A DNA stretch of 64,000 nt, from contig VSDK01011249.1 in assembly GCA_009767595.1 (NCBI GenBank), positions 21,662 to 85,661 on the forward strand, in the 5' to 3' direction. Positions within the stretch are counted from its first letter, which is position 1, and the number at the start of each line of letters is the position of its first letter. The notes below the pieces were generated by a model. It was not told the DNA's origin and searched no databases. It saw nothing but the letters and a program-made list of their open reading frames with translations. Both the position numbers and the translations under genes were made by a program. Positions 11,657 to 22,701 of this stretch are shown here, in pieces. Source of the DNA: Symbiodinium kawagutii (Eukaryota > Sar > Dinophyceae > Suessiales > Symbiodiniaceae).

Positions 11657-13200
11657 GGAGGAGGAGGAGGACGACGACGACGACCGTGAGGATCATCTTG
11701 ATGGCGATCATGATGTTGATGATGCTCGTGTGTTGTGACTAAATGCCTCCGTTAGGATATTGAATGAGAAGAATGGCAAATGCAACTGCGATGCGATGGG
11801 TTGTGTGAAGATCAAATTCCCAATTCCGTACCGCACAGATGTACTTCCACCCCAGCGCCGAGCTTCGTCCAAGATTGTTTGGTTCTGCCATGGCTGCTTG
11901 GCAGCATGTGAGCAGTTTCCGACCTATTGAGGATTGATCAATTGGTTCTATGAATTAAGCCGTTCCCCATCTCTCCAAACAGAAGAAATTCACCCCCAAC
12001 AAACCTCTCAAGGGAAGCCTCAATGAAAAGGATCAATCAGGGGATTGGGCCACTAGAGACTAGAGAAAGTCACCTAGGAACATTCTACCTGGGTGATGAG
12101 AGTGATGGAAACAAATCAGAATAATGAGCTGATGGTGAGCTACTGAACTTTGGGAATATCATTCCAGATGTGTGGACAAGCCAGAGCCAAAAGGCTGGAG
12201 TGGGCATAAGCGGATCAAGCGGCATGGCCCTGTGCATGGCAAAGGCTTGTTCTGTTTGAATGTGCAAATGTGCCCCCTAGATCCCCATAGCGAAACCCGT
12301 CTCTCGGCTGTCTCAACAAAGATTGGGTAAAAACGAAACTGAAGCCACAGCTGAAACAAAATGAAGACCAGTCACCATCACAAACTACTAAAAATGGCTA
12401 ATTGCTTGACTCATGAGAGTTGAATAATGAATGAAACTATCACTCCATCAGTCAACTCATCTGACAGCGCCATAGCCTTCCATTCTGTGCCCCCCACTGT
12501 GCCATCATCCAAATGAGGCATGCCGAAGTTCATTTCTGGCCTGGCAACAAAATGGTTCTGACTAAGCCTCCAACGATCTAAAGCATGATGCGTTCAGGAG
12601 GGAGAGGGTCTCACATGGTCCCACCATCTACAGTAACCCGAAAAAATATCCGAAAACAAATTGGATGCTCTCAGATCCTCTAGATGATGAAAGGAAACGT
12701 TACAACTTCGGTTTGGGATCCCACCCATCCATGTCTTTGCAGACTGCCAAGGGCTCCGGCCTGTCATTGGACCCTTTGACGCCGGGGACCTTCGGTCTGA
12801 AGATCCCACTCCTTGCGCTCTGCCAGGGGTCAGCCATAGAGTAGTGGAGATGTTGCAGCTTCAAAGGCAAGAAGCGAAACAGAATCCTACACATGCCTGT
12901 GGGAACAGAGGTAATGGTTGACAATAGCTGATGGTGATTAACCATGGCTCAACGATGCTCAAAGAAGGGTTGAGACTGGCTAGTAACGCTGAATATTGAT
13001 GAAGTTGTTTATGTAATACTAATTTGGTTGAACATGGTTGGATAAGCATGGCTTCTCAACATCCTCCTTAGACCCTACCTGGATTTCACAACAGCAGCTG
13101 CCAGCTGTACAGCTGCGGGCCCCATCCTCGTAGCCCAATCTGCTACCATACGTTCGCTCAGCTCCGCCTTGGCCACGGAGCTAGGCGAAGCCATGGCCAG
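10900..13200. other. Non-coding stretch with CCA and GAT repeats
   Basis: No supported exon. It holds a (CCA)n tract (11066-11107) and a (GAT)n tract (11559-11655) with short GAG/GAC tails. Upstream exons of the channel-PDE gene or its promoter could lie here, but I see no clear signal. Confidence 0.5.
11559..11655. repeat. (GAT)n microsatellite
   Basis: About 30 GAT units with two GATTAT interruptions, followed by GAG and GAC runs. The poly-D, poly-M and poly-I frames here are not genes. Confidence 0.95.
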
Positions 13201-13272
13201 GGCAAAGTGAACGAGCGAACGGTATCCAACGCTATTTGGGGTATAAAATGCGTGTGCTATTTTGCAATACAT

Positions 13273-13277
13273 ACACC

Positions 13278-13309
<32 letters not shown>

Positions 13310-13340
13310 TATTTTTTTATCATCATCATCATCATCATCG
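13273..13340. repeat. (AT)n and (CAT)n tracts
   Basis: An AT dinucleotide tract followed by a short CAT run, directly upstream of the IEHP-family exon. Confidence 0.85.
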
Positions 13341-13935
13341 AGAACCTCGCGCAGTTCGCACTCCATCCTATCCCTGGGCTTTGCCCTCCCTTGGACTTCG
13401 TGAACTCGCACAGGTCCTGAGCGGAAATGTCCTGCTCATCTTTGCCCTACGTGCTATGTATTCTTTGCTTCTGGCGGGTGGGGCAGGGTTGATAGAGCAC
13501 CCTGATGAATCAGGCGATGACAATGTCAGTGTTTGGCGCCTTCCCATGGTTCGGGCCTTGACCCGCTGCAGTGACGTGGAATTGCTGCACACGAATCAAG
13601 GATATCATGGATCGGAAGGTCTCAAGCCGACCGGCTTGTTAAGTCTGAGACTTCCCGGCCTGGCAGCAGAGATTTCGGGATGGCGTTTGGCTTCGTGGCA
13701 CCATCAAGGGGCCACGCATGGCAAAGATGCACAGGGCACTTTTCACAGTGCCAAACTTAAAGAGTACCCCCCGGCCTTTTGCGGTTCTCTCGCAACCACT
13801 TTTGCTCAGGCAATGTCCCTTCGAGCTGTGGAAGCCGAGGATGATTTTCCCAAGGATTTCAGTGATGTGTGTGCCAGGTTGGCCAACAAGTCTCGTGGGA
13901 CCACTATTGGCCCGGACACACACCGTACAGACTGA
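13341..13935 (+). CDS. IEHP...KEYP family exon (dinoflagellate-abundant, function unknown)
   Basis: About 197 residues. Key blocks are 'GGAGLIEHPDE', 'VWRLPMVRAL', 'GLKPTGLLSLRLPGLA', 'ATHGKDAQGTFHSAKLKEYP' and 'PAFCGSLATTFAQA'. I recognise the order 'EHP...W+lP...KPT.ll..+Lp.l...GkD..G.f+...lKEYPp..c' from many predicted Symbiodinium proteins, often next to reverse-transcriptase-like sequence. Its function is unknown to me. The true start is unclear because the open frame runs back through the CAT and AT repeats. It ends at a TGA and is one of few plus-strand coding signals. It could be a fragment of a dispersed element rather than a working gene. Confidence 0.6.
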
Positions 13936-13998
13936 ACCTGTGGACCTCGAATTCACATGCTAGGCCACAGCTGTACGCTTTGTGCCTGAGGAAAAAAA

Positions 13999-14060
13999 AA
14001 ATATATATATATATATTTATATATTTATATATATTTATATATTTATATTTATATACATGT
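13999..14060. repeat. AT-rich (TATATTTA)n tract
   Basis: Low-complexity ATATATTTAT run shortly downstream of the IEHP-family stop codon. Confidence 0.85.
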
Positions 14061-15069
14061 ATGTATGTATAGTATATCCCGTATTATCACCAGCAATTGA
14101 ATTCACCCGTTGACCTGCAACTAAAGATACTTCTTGGGCGTAACCAGCAACGCGGACACGACCACACCAACAGTTTACACCTACAGGTTGAATGGTGAAG
14201 CCAAGTGAAGCCAACAATGCTGGATTTACAAGAGGCACAACAAGACCGCCCCTTATGACAAGCGTGGCTTGTGCAATAGAGGCGCACGGACTGCTTCAAG
14301 ATGAAGCGTTTTCAGACACATCAACCAACCTGACCAGTTAATGCCTTGTGGCATCAACAGCGAGTCGTAATTCGGTGCTTGCCTGGCATCTCAGAATCAT
14401 CCACCAGGTGCTGCTTTTGCATTGCTGTTGCCAACCATCCCAGCAAATCCCAACCGATGCTTCAACCATCGGCACGGGAACCCATCCATCTGCACGGGAA
14501 CCCATCATCCGAATCGTCACTGGCGCAGGGGCGGCATCAAGTCAATAGGCATATGTTGACACCGATGGTTAGTCGTTGGTGGTTCGCGATCTTAATTATC
14601 GGTTCATGATTGGTTGACAATGGCGAACAATGATTGGCAAAGGTGAATTAAGGATTGAAATGGTCAATGATTTAAAATAGTTGGCAATGGCTGACAGTTC
14701 ATTGATGGTTGCTGATGGCTTGTGGTTCTCATGGCCAGTCACACCACTCAATGGTTGGATCATACCCCACTTTCTGCCCTCCCTCCTCCCCTTGGTGCCC
14801 GGCAAACTGCGGATTGCGTTGCAGGAACCTGGGCAGCTGGACTTGCTCGTTTTAACTGATGTTGGCCAATGACTGAACCTTCTTTCCCCAATGGTTAAAC
14901 ATCTTTCAAACTTAAGAACGGCCGACAAACAGCAAAATGATTAAAAGATGTCAAAAGCTTCCACACCATTCCCAGCATTCTGTTGCAAGAAGAACACGAA
15001 ATTTGCTGGCAGGAATGTCCGTCAACACAATCCAAGAAATCAACCAACTAGCAACCACTTGCAACCACA

Positions 15070-15182
15070 GCCCCAGGCTCTCCCCGGGTGTCACTGAATG
15101 GCCGCTTCCTCTGCTGCCTGGAAACCAATCCGCCCAGTCGAAAATGCCCTCGTTGGGCAAACCAACCTTGTCCCAAAGCTGA
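15070..15182 (-). CDS. Coding-like exon, unknown
   Basis: After 'CCTTTGCAG' the minus strand reads 'PQLWDKVGLPNEGIFDWAD' then 'WFPGSRGSGHSVTPGESLG', with natural composition and GC-rich third positions. No family recognised and no neighbouring exon found. Confidence 0.35.
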
Positions 15183-15850
15183 GGCTGCAAAGGCGGCCCT
15201 AAAACCAATCAATCAGGAATCACATGGGTCCCAAACTGGGTCTACACCAAGCATCCAAAATGGTCATTGAAAACATCATGCAAATTTCACCTAAGTGGGG
15301 CTTTTTACAGTATATGTTCCAAAGGCCCTTGACAAAAAGGCATCCCTCTACGACCCGATTGGGTCGACCTCAGGCGCCGACCGGGAAAAGCACTTCGTAC
15401 TTTCCTGGAAGGCCATGGGGTGGCGAAGTACGTGAAGTAGCCATTTGCCATGGATGAGAGATCCAGCTGTTAACGGGCCCCCTGTCCCCGATGGTAAATC
15501 ATCACCTGTTTATAGGTAAACTTCTGGTGGTTTAACTTTTTTTTGCCCATGATCATTTCACTTGTTCCTATCGATCAGCATAACTTAACTACAATTCATG
15601 ATTATAGTCGCCATTATAGTGTAGATCCTCAACCGAAAATGGAAGGCTTTTCTGACTTCACGTCCTGAGGTCGGGGAAGTCTGGTCAAATCAAAGCTGCA
15701 AGGGCAAATCTCAAGGGGCGATGCTAACAGAATCTGAGGCCCAGACCGTTGATGGGTGGCTGATATGTCACCACTTCTACATCTTCCACTGCTGCTTGTT
15801 GCAGGGTTCTGCACCTGAAAGCCCAAGGCCGAGGCCCATTATGTGGAACC

Positions 15851-15932
15851 AGCATGTCACGTCATGTCATGTCATGTCGTGTCGTGTCGGGTCGCGTCGG
15901 GTCGTGTCATGTCATGTCATGTCATGTCATGC
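15851..15932. repeat. Pentanucleotide (TCATG/TCGTG)n repeat
   Basis: About 16 units alternating TCATG, TCGTG and TCGGG-like variants. Confidence 0.9.
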
Positions 15933-18240
15933 TGGAATACGAACATGCTTGGTTGAAATGCAATGGATGCAATAAGATCAAAGGGATTCAAAGGATCACA
16001 GCTTCACTCACTAAGTGGGGCCCAGGCTTGAAGGGCAAAGGCACATAAGCCGCAGGTCCGAAGTTCACATGAACGCTCCTTGCACGGCAGGGTGGGGCGC
16101 CTTACAGCTAGATCATCCTGAATCCCAAACTTCACTTGCACCATAGACAGGCGCTGTTTCACGGCTGTGGGCTATGTAGACTTCTGCATCCGATTCTATC
16201 CCGATTCTATCCCGCACAAGGTGCATGCCGCCGTTTCTCAGCATCCCAACTCTGTGGCTTCTGATTCATTGGCTATTCTTGATGGCTATGCTTGCTGGAT
16301 TCAGATCACATGTGTCACATCTTGGGGCCGGGCATGTTCTTGTACGTGAGCGTTGGGAACAAAACCTGCTGACTTGGCCACTGGCGGATACTCAACGGGT
16401 GGCCCGGTGGCCCAGGTGACCCAGGTGCTGAGGAAGCCTATCCCTTGGCAGCTGCACCTTGCCCTGCAAGCTTTCAGGAAGCTGTTGAGGCGGCCCTTGC
16501 CGCCGGCCGTCCTTGAACAGCGACATGCTGTTGCTGTTGGGACCTCGTTGAAAGCAGCGAGACCCAGGAAGTCGACATTGGCCGTTCGGGTGATAGTTTC
16601 GCCGTTTGACGCGAGTTTTTGCAGAAGGGTCCGGATAAAGTAGGATCGCCCTTTCGAACACCAAGACGCATCGAGAAAAGTATCAAGAGGCCAAGAGGTA
16701 CCAAGAATCCAAAGGCATGAGACCCACTTCCTAAAAGAGAACAAGAGACCGAAAGAGAATCCACATCCAAAACATTGAGGATCTGGCTCTCAGCATCCAG
16801 GTTCAAGACCTGAGTAACACCCCGTGCAAGCTGAATCATATTCAAACGGCATGTGCCGAAGGACTACGCTTACGGCAGAGACAAGGGTCTACCATGCTGA
16901 CATGGTGTCAATAAAATGGACCAGCATATGCCAGCTTTCATTATTCAAACATGTTCAAACAAACGACGTTCAAACAAACGACGCTGGTTTACGGCTTTGC
17001 CCTCAAAGCTCTCCTTACTTCGTGGCGGAACTGTCTTCCAAGCCCAAGATCCACAATGAAGACATCTGAGGAAACGGCCACAGCAAGGGTACAATCGTGG
17101 AGAAATTTCCCAGTCATCGACAACTGCCTCCTGAAGGTGCATGGAGGTGCTGGAGTTTGATGCAAAACCATATCCTACCTGCAGAACAGCCAGCCCGATC
17201 GACGTTTTCTCCTGTTGAAGAGCACTGCACCAGAGGAGTCAAAGCAAATGCTGTCCTTATCAAAATAGGCCACGGGAGAGCAAGAGATAGCAACAGATAG
17301 GAACAGCCACTGTGGCGAACTTCTGGGTTTGATTGATGAGATTCACATAGATCAACCAATATCAACCAGAAATCTCCCCAGCTTTGGCTTTGACCATCTT
17401 TGGCCCATTTGTTTCAGCGCCAAATTTCAGGATGGGGTGGCGGGGCAATTGAAATAAAAGCACCAACAGAGTTTGTTGGCTCTGCTGGTGCATTATCAGC
17501 TGTATCCACCTGTTGGTTTCAGTTTTTGAATCCCTATTAGCTTACACCTATGATGCTTTAAAACGATTTCATAACCATGGATTTCATAACCATGGCTTTG
17601 TCCATGGTGCCTCAAGTCACTTGTTTCCCTCACAAATCAAGGCATGTCGGATGGCCGGGGCGTGTGGATCCCACCCTTGCGCCACTGCCTCGGTATCGCC
17701 CATGATGGGAGAGCACTTCCCCGTGCTGAACCTGGCGGCTGTGGCTGGTGCTGGTCTGTTGTAGGTACTACGGCGCCCTCAGTTGGAAAGAAGTTGGTCT
17801 CATGATAAGAAGTTCAGTTGAAAAACCACCAGGTTTTGCGGGTACAATGCTGGACCACCAACAAGCACGGCACATCCACCCTATTCGAAGAAGATGCTTC
17901 GGGCCCGGAATGCGGAGCTGCATGCCTGCATGGCTGTGCACATGAGACCGAAGATCATGTACTGTGGTGCTTGGGGAGTTCTTGGGACCATTTTGAGTTA
18001 CATTCCTTCCAAGCCCAACCACGACCCAAGAGTGGCCAATTTGAAAGGACCAAATCATAACATGCTTCGCGGGATCTTCCCAATGCTTCCCCATGCGGAA
18101 CCCCCAAATCTCAATGGCTCCTTGATGAACTCAGGGTGCTTTCAACAAAACGACATGGCTGAGTCGCCTGTGTCGGTCTGGTTCAGCAGCTCCATGACCC
18201 GAACCTCTTCGTTGGCACCCTGATGATCCCTGATGAGCGG
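15933..18240. other. Stretch without a supported gene
   Basis: GC-rich segment 16380-16640 is open in several frames on both strands with similar composition, so I cannot choose one. A 15-bp tandem duplication (ATTTCATAACCATGG) is at 17567-17597 and a stem-loop at 17461-17490. Confidence 0.4.
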
Positions 18241-18321
18241 TTGACATTGCAATATATTAAATATATGGGCATCTATATTATCTATATCATATCTATATGT
18301 GGGTACAGTCTCTCTCTCCAT

Positions 18322-20496
18322 TTATATTTCAAGATCTAAAATATACATGCACAATCTTGTCCAAACTGTGTCGTCCAAATACTTTTTGTGTCGGTCCAAG
18401 TGGGACATTGTCAGTCTGGAAGTCGACCAGTCTTGAAATGCCACCTGTAGTGACACATGTGGAAAAGCATTACGAAACTGGCAGAATACAGCTAGACAAG
18501 AGATGCAAGGGGTATGCACCGCATACAATGCGACAGTGCCGTGAACTGAATCAAAATCACAGGGCCTCAGATCTTCTGCCAGAAGATCCGAAATGACAGA
18601 CAAGAGGGCCCCACGTTCAGCGTGATTCCCTCGGTCATGCTCGACAAAAATGCTAACCAAAGGCACTTCTTCGCTTGGCGAAGACGGATTCAGAGAAGCA
18701 AACTGAGGCCTCCCTTCCATGGTGAAGCGTCGCTCGCTTCCACTTTGCACCAGGTCATAAGCCAACCACACCACCAGGCGTTGCGCCAAGGCTTTGTCGG
18801 GGAGATCAGGCTGCGCCGCCGACAGTCCTGCTGACCCTTCTGGAGCAGGCAACCCCCTGTGTAAGGCACGTCGTAAGGCATGCAAGGCCGCCATTTCTGC
18901 TGTGATCTGCCAGGCCAGATCTTTACTTAAAAAGCCAAGCTTGTCAAGAGCTTCTCCAGTAAAGAACGAACCCAAGCCAAACTGTTCTTCAAGTCTAGCA
19001 TTGCTTAAGGCGGCAGTCCTCTCTTCCTCAGTTTTGGACCCTTGTAGCTGCTCCAGACATGAGACCACCGGATTAAGAATTACCTTCCTAAATTGGTGCA
19101 GGGTCTGAAGGGTCTCATGTTCCATGTCTGATCCCACTTTCTGAAGCAACGTTTCCATCCCAGCAACGATGTATTTGGTCACCTCTTGGCAACGTTCGCG
19201 GGGTGTTTTGTGATCCATGCTCTCGCGACGGCGTAGTGCCTCTAGCACTGAAAGGTTCAGTTTTCTTTTCACAGCGACCGCTTGGGGCCCCAAGTGTCCA
19301 CAAGGTGCTGGTGACATGGCCCTCAACACTGACGCAAAGTGCAAGGGCCCAGGCTGTAGCTGTTTCTTCTGCATGTCATCCAAGATGGTGAAAGCTGCTG
19401 GCCAAACTGCCCCACGTGTCAAAGCTGAAAGGAGGGCCGTGTAGGTCACCATCAAGTCACTTGGAGATGGTGTTTCTTTCAAGCGTGCGATCGCACGAGG
19501 GAGCTCAACAAGAAAAATGTCCAAAGACTCTTGCCATTTGCATCCCTTCTCGCAGGCACTCAAGAGGGCGTTCACGGAGGTCAAATCAGGCTGTAGGGAT
19601 CCATGCCGCAACTGATGCAGCAAGAGAAGTGCACCACTCCAGTGTCCACCCCTCTCACAGGCACTGATGGCTGCATTGAAACAAGCAACGTCTGGGCTCA
19701 CTGTGCCCTGCCCAGAAAATAAGTCTGCAAAGAGCTGCACACTGCGCTGCCACCGGCGACTGCGAGCGCAAGCAATGAGAACCGACGTGACAGATGCTGC
19801 ATCCAACACGCTTGACACATTGTCTCTCTTCGGGCTTCCAGCATGCACCGCATGCACCGCATCCTCAAAGCTTCGCTCTTGGTTCAAAGCCTGGTGCACA
19901 CAAAAGAGAGCAACATGCCATGCATTTCCCTGAGAACAAATGTTGGTTACAGTGCTCCAGGTAGTGAGACTTGGGAGCAGCCGAGTCTTCAAAAGTTGGC
20001 TGTAAAGCTCAATTGCCAAATGCCAGCGGCTTGCACTGCTTCCGGTCCCTCTCAAAGATCTCATGGAGGAGTTGTATGTGATTGTGTCTGGTTGAAAATG
20101 TGATTTGATCATTCGATCCAGCAAAGCGCAAGCATGTTCCCACTGCTTGGCACGGCTGCAAGCGCTAATCGCAGCATTCCAAGTAATGTTGTTGGACGAT
20201 TCGAAGCGCTCTAAGCGACCAAACAACTCCAAGGCATGCTGCCAGAAAGAGCTGCGATCACATGCTGCCAACCCGGCACCAAAGCTAATGACATTTACTG
20301 GTTGGCCCTTCTTCAAGGCCTCATCCAGGACTTCAATACCCTTCGCCCATTGGTGAGCTTTGGAATAAGCAGTGATCTGCTTATTGAGCTCAGTACAATC
20401 ATTGAAATCTGACGCATTGCCCCGTCGAACTCCGTGGGCAAAAACAGGTGCCAAGCGTGCAAAAGAAGAAATGCGATAAATTTCCCTAGCCAACAT
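18322..20496 (-). CDS. PPR protein with C-terminal zinc deaminase domain
   Basis: A single-exon gene of 724 residues from an ATG to TAA. The N-terminus ('MLAREIYRISSFARLAPV') is basic and amphipathic, like a mitochondrial presequence. About nine PPR motifs follow (roughly residues 35-375), several exactly 35 residues, e.g. 'NITWNAAISACSRAKQW' and 'VACFNAAISACERGGHW'; these bind RNA base by base. A helical region leads to a deaminase-like domain with H625-A-E627 and P-C664-I-S-C667, the complete zinc signature of cytidine-deaminase folds. PPR plus deaminase is the logic of plant DYW editing factors, but this domain does not look like DYW (no terminal D-Y-W, HAE not HSE). A role in organelle C-to-U or A-to-I editing is inferred. 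Residual doubt concerns the start codon, because another frame overlaps it. Confidence 0.88.
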   Translation of the reverse strand: MLAREIYRISSFARLAPVFAHGVRRGNASDFNDCTELNKQITAYSKAHQWAKGIEVLDEALKKGQPVNVISFGAGLAACDRSSFWQHALELFGRLERFESSNNITWNAAISACSRAKQWEHACALLDRMIKSHFQPDTITYNSSMRSLRGTGSSASRWHLAIELYSQLLKTRLLPSLTTWSTVTNICSQGNAWHVALFCVHQALNQERSFEDAVHAVHAGSPKRDNVSSVLDAASVTSVLIACARSRRWQRSVQLFADLFSGQGTVSPDVACFNAAISACERGGHWSGALLLLHQLRHGSLQPDLTSVNALLSACEKGCKWQESLDIFLVELPRAIARLKETPSPSDLMVTYTALLSALTRGAVWPAAFTILDDMQKKQLQPGPLHFASVLRAMSPAPCGHLGPQAVAVKRKLNLSVLEALRRRESMDHKTPRERCQEVTKYIVAGMETLLQKVGSDMEHETLQTLHQFRKVILNPVVSCLEQLQGSKTEEERTAALSNARLEEQFGLGSFFTGEALDKLGFLSKDLAWQITAEMAALHALRRALHRGLPAPEGSAGLSAAQPDLPDKALAQRLVVWLAYDLVQSGSERRFTMEGRPQFASLNPSSPSEEVPLVSIFVEHDRGNHAERGALLSVISDLLAEDLRPCDFDSVHGTVALYAVHTPCISCLAVFCQFRNAFPHVSLQVAFQDWSTSRLTMSHLDRHKKYLDDTVWTRLCMYILDLEI

Positions 20497-20749
20497 ACTC
20501 GAGCCAAAGATCCCGGATTTCTTTTCTTGAACATTCGCGCAATGCGGGGTGCCTTTTGGAAACCCTCATTGCCATGACACGTTGCTGTGGCGTCACATTC
20601 TCCACATCCGCATGGCCTCGAACATGTAGCGACCGGAGCGAATGCCAACCTGCCATGACAGCCATGATACTGCCCACCATCGCATGGAACACGGTTGCTC
20701 CAAGGAACAGATTCCAACGCCATGGCATACCATCACTTGGCTCATACAA
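20486..20749 (-). CDS. Small ORF with membrane anchor overlapping the PPR start
   Basis: The frame beginning 'MPWRWNLFLGATVFHAMV' has a TM-like segment, then 'VENVTPQQRVMAMRVSK' and ends '...LWLEYVG' at a TAG inside the first codons of the PPR gene. Its composition looks coding. It could be the last exon of an upstream gene, an N-terminal targeting exon joined to the PPR frame by unseen splicing, or chance. Confidence 0.35.
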   Translation of the reverse strand: MYEPSDGMPWRWNLFLGATVFHAMVGSIMAVMAGWHSLRSLHVRGHADVENVTPQQRVMAMRVSKRHPALRECSRKEIRDLWLEYVG

Positions 20750-20799
20750 TAGAGATGATGAATACTGTATCTACAATGTAAAATTTCACCTCCAAAATC

Positions 20800-22480
20800 A
20801 GTTTTTGAAGCACACTATTCATGGACATCTTTGAGTATGCACCCTTTGAAGGCGCACGTTCGCTCGAGCACCCGCATAAAGGTAGTGCAGGCCGCCCTCA
20901 TTCAACCTGCCAGGATCAAAATTGTCTAGGAGCCACGCGTGCAATGGTGAACTGGGCTTGGATTGCTGGGGTCGCCTAGCGATTGACTTCTTATATCTTC
21001 TTCCTACGGGGGGTTCAAGCCAACAACCCAACACCGACGACCAAAGGAACAGCTAAGCCAAATGACTAAGAACCCCTCACAGCGCGCGCTTAACGACTGT
21101 GCAGCCGGACGTCATAAGGATGTTCCCCGTCGTTCCCACCATGACCTGCCACTGGGATCATGTGACACCGAGACAGCTCCATGACATCAGCTGAGGTTCA
21201 AACATTCAAGGTGGTGTCGGGGGCTTGGAAGGAGGCCTGCCTGAGGCTAGGCCGCTGGTTATGCAGGAAATCTAACAATGCCTTGTTGGGTGAATACCAC
21301 GCTTCACCTGCATGGGTATACCTTCAGCCAAAATAGCCAAAAACTCACGATTTAGCGCAGCGATGACACGAGATCCCCACGCACTCAGTTGTTTCCGCGT
21401 GTCTTCCTTTGCATCCTGGCGACATCGAGCAACGAGAAGACCACCGACGACACCCACAACACTGAGGACGACGACAACAACGACAACAAGAACGACAACA
21501 AGAACAACAAGCAAATGAAAATCGTCGTGGTCATTATCACGATCATCATCATGAACACCATCATCACCATACAAGCTCAGCCAGAGTTTGTCCAAGGGTG
21601 CCCTGGAACTTGCACAAGCCTTCAAGGCCTACATTTGCCATCACAAGTGAGTGCATCTGCTGTCTCCGCAAGCCGCACGAGATGGCCCTTCACCCGTGCA
21701 AGCCTCTTCTGTTTCAGCTCCCGATGCCCCCTGCAACTCGAGAACCATCAACATATATCAAAATGAAACTCATCGTGATTCATCCTGGTCAGTTGCCTGT
21801 GGAGCATCGGACGGCCAAAAACCAAATGAACTGAGTGGTGGAACCATGTGCAACCTAGCATAACCAACCTGCTTTTGGAACCATTTTGAGGCACTGCTCA
21901 TGTGAGCCAACAGCGGCACCTCGTAGCTGGGCGCATAGCTAGAGAAACCTGGTGGAAGTCGCAAGCCGGTTGAAGACTGTCAGAAAAAGTAATCTGCGAT
22001 AATCTGCGCCATGGCTCTTGGAATTTGAGAACTCCAAGACAAGCTATGAGCGTCGTCATGAAAAGATATGAAAACAAGTTCTTGGCCACGCTTGCTATGC
22101 ACCACAGTGGGCTTCTCCCAAGAGTTTGCGGGATCTGTTGCACCTCCAGACTTCGGTGTCGCCGCTAACCTCAGGCAGTAGCTATGAAGTCATAGTTTCT
22201 ATTAATAGGTCATAATCTATCTTCAAGTTGCAAATCATGCTATTTTCGACGTTTTCTTAGCAAATCGCTGCCCGTTTCCCGCAGCGATTTGCATGACTCA
22301 AGCTCTGCGGTTCCGCGCTGCGCGGTTGCACCATCCATGACGGCCTCCTGGAGTTGATGGTTGGTTTGACGATTTTGACAAAGGCTGCAACTTTTCACCC
22401 AAAAATGGCTATGGGTCAATATTAACCAACAATAATAAGGGATAATAACCAGCCATTTTTAGGGAAACCAACAATAAGGG
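20800..22480. other. Intergenic or intronic stretch with hairpin
   Basis: No firm gene. Minus 21320-21425 ('QDAKEDTRKQLSAWGSRV') is a weak exon candidate. A perfect 12-bp stem-loop is at 22260-22292. Confidence 0.4.
22260..22292. repeat. Perfect 12-bp inverted repeat, 9-nt loop
   Basis: Left arm GCAAATCGCTGC (22260-22271), loop CCGTTTCCC, right arm GCAGCGATTTGC (22281-22292). Function unknown. Confidence 0.85.
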
Positions 22481-22554
22481 CTAATGATAGGGAAAGCAAG
22501 GGCTAATGATAGGGAACCAAGGGTACAGGGTTTTGACCCACACCCAAATGATCT

Positions 22555-22701
22555 CCATGATCTCCTCTGCTTCATCCTGGTCCTGCACAGTTTGGAGCAT
22601 CTTTGGGAAGGATCCACGTATATCCACGTGGCTTTCAGTGTGGGCTGAGCTTCGCACCACTGCCTCTCCATCTTCACCCTTAAGTCTCTTCTTTGGAGGC
22701 A
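22555..22701 (-). CDS. Possible first exon with NLS-like start
   Basis: An ATG gives 'MPPKKRLKGEDGEAVVRSS' and then 'DQDEAEEIMEII', ending near a GGGTGTGG donor. 'PPKKRLK' resembles a nuclear localisation signal. No family recognised. Confidence 0.35.

Noticed and set aside
16301-16744. 147-codon minus-strand frame in GC-rich DNA
   Set aside because: At least three frames are equally plausible here, so none is called.
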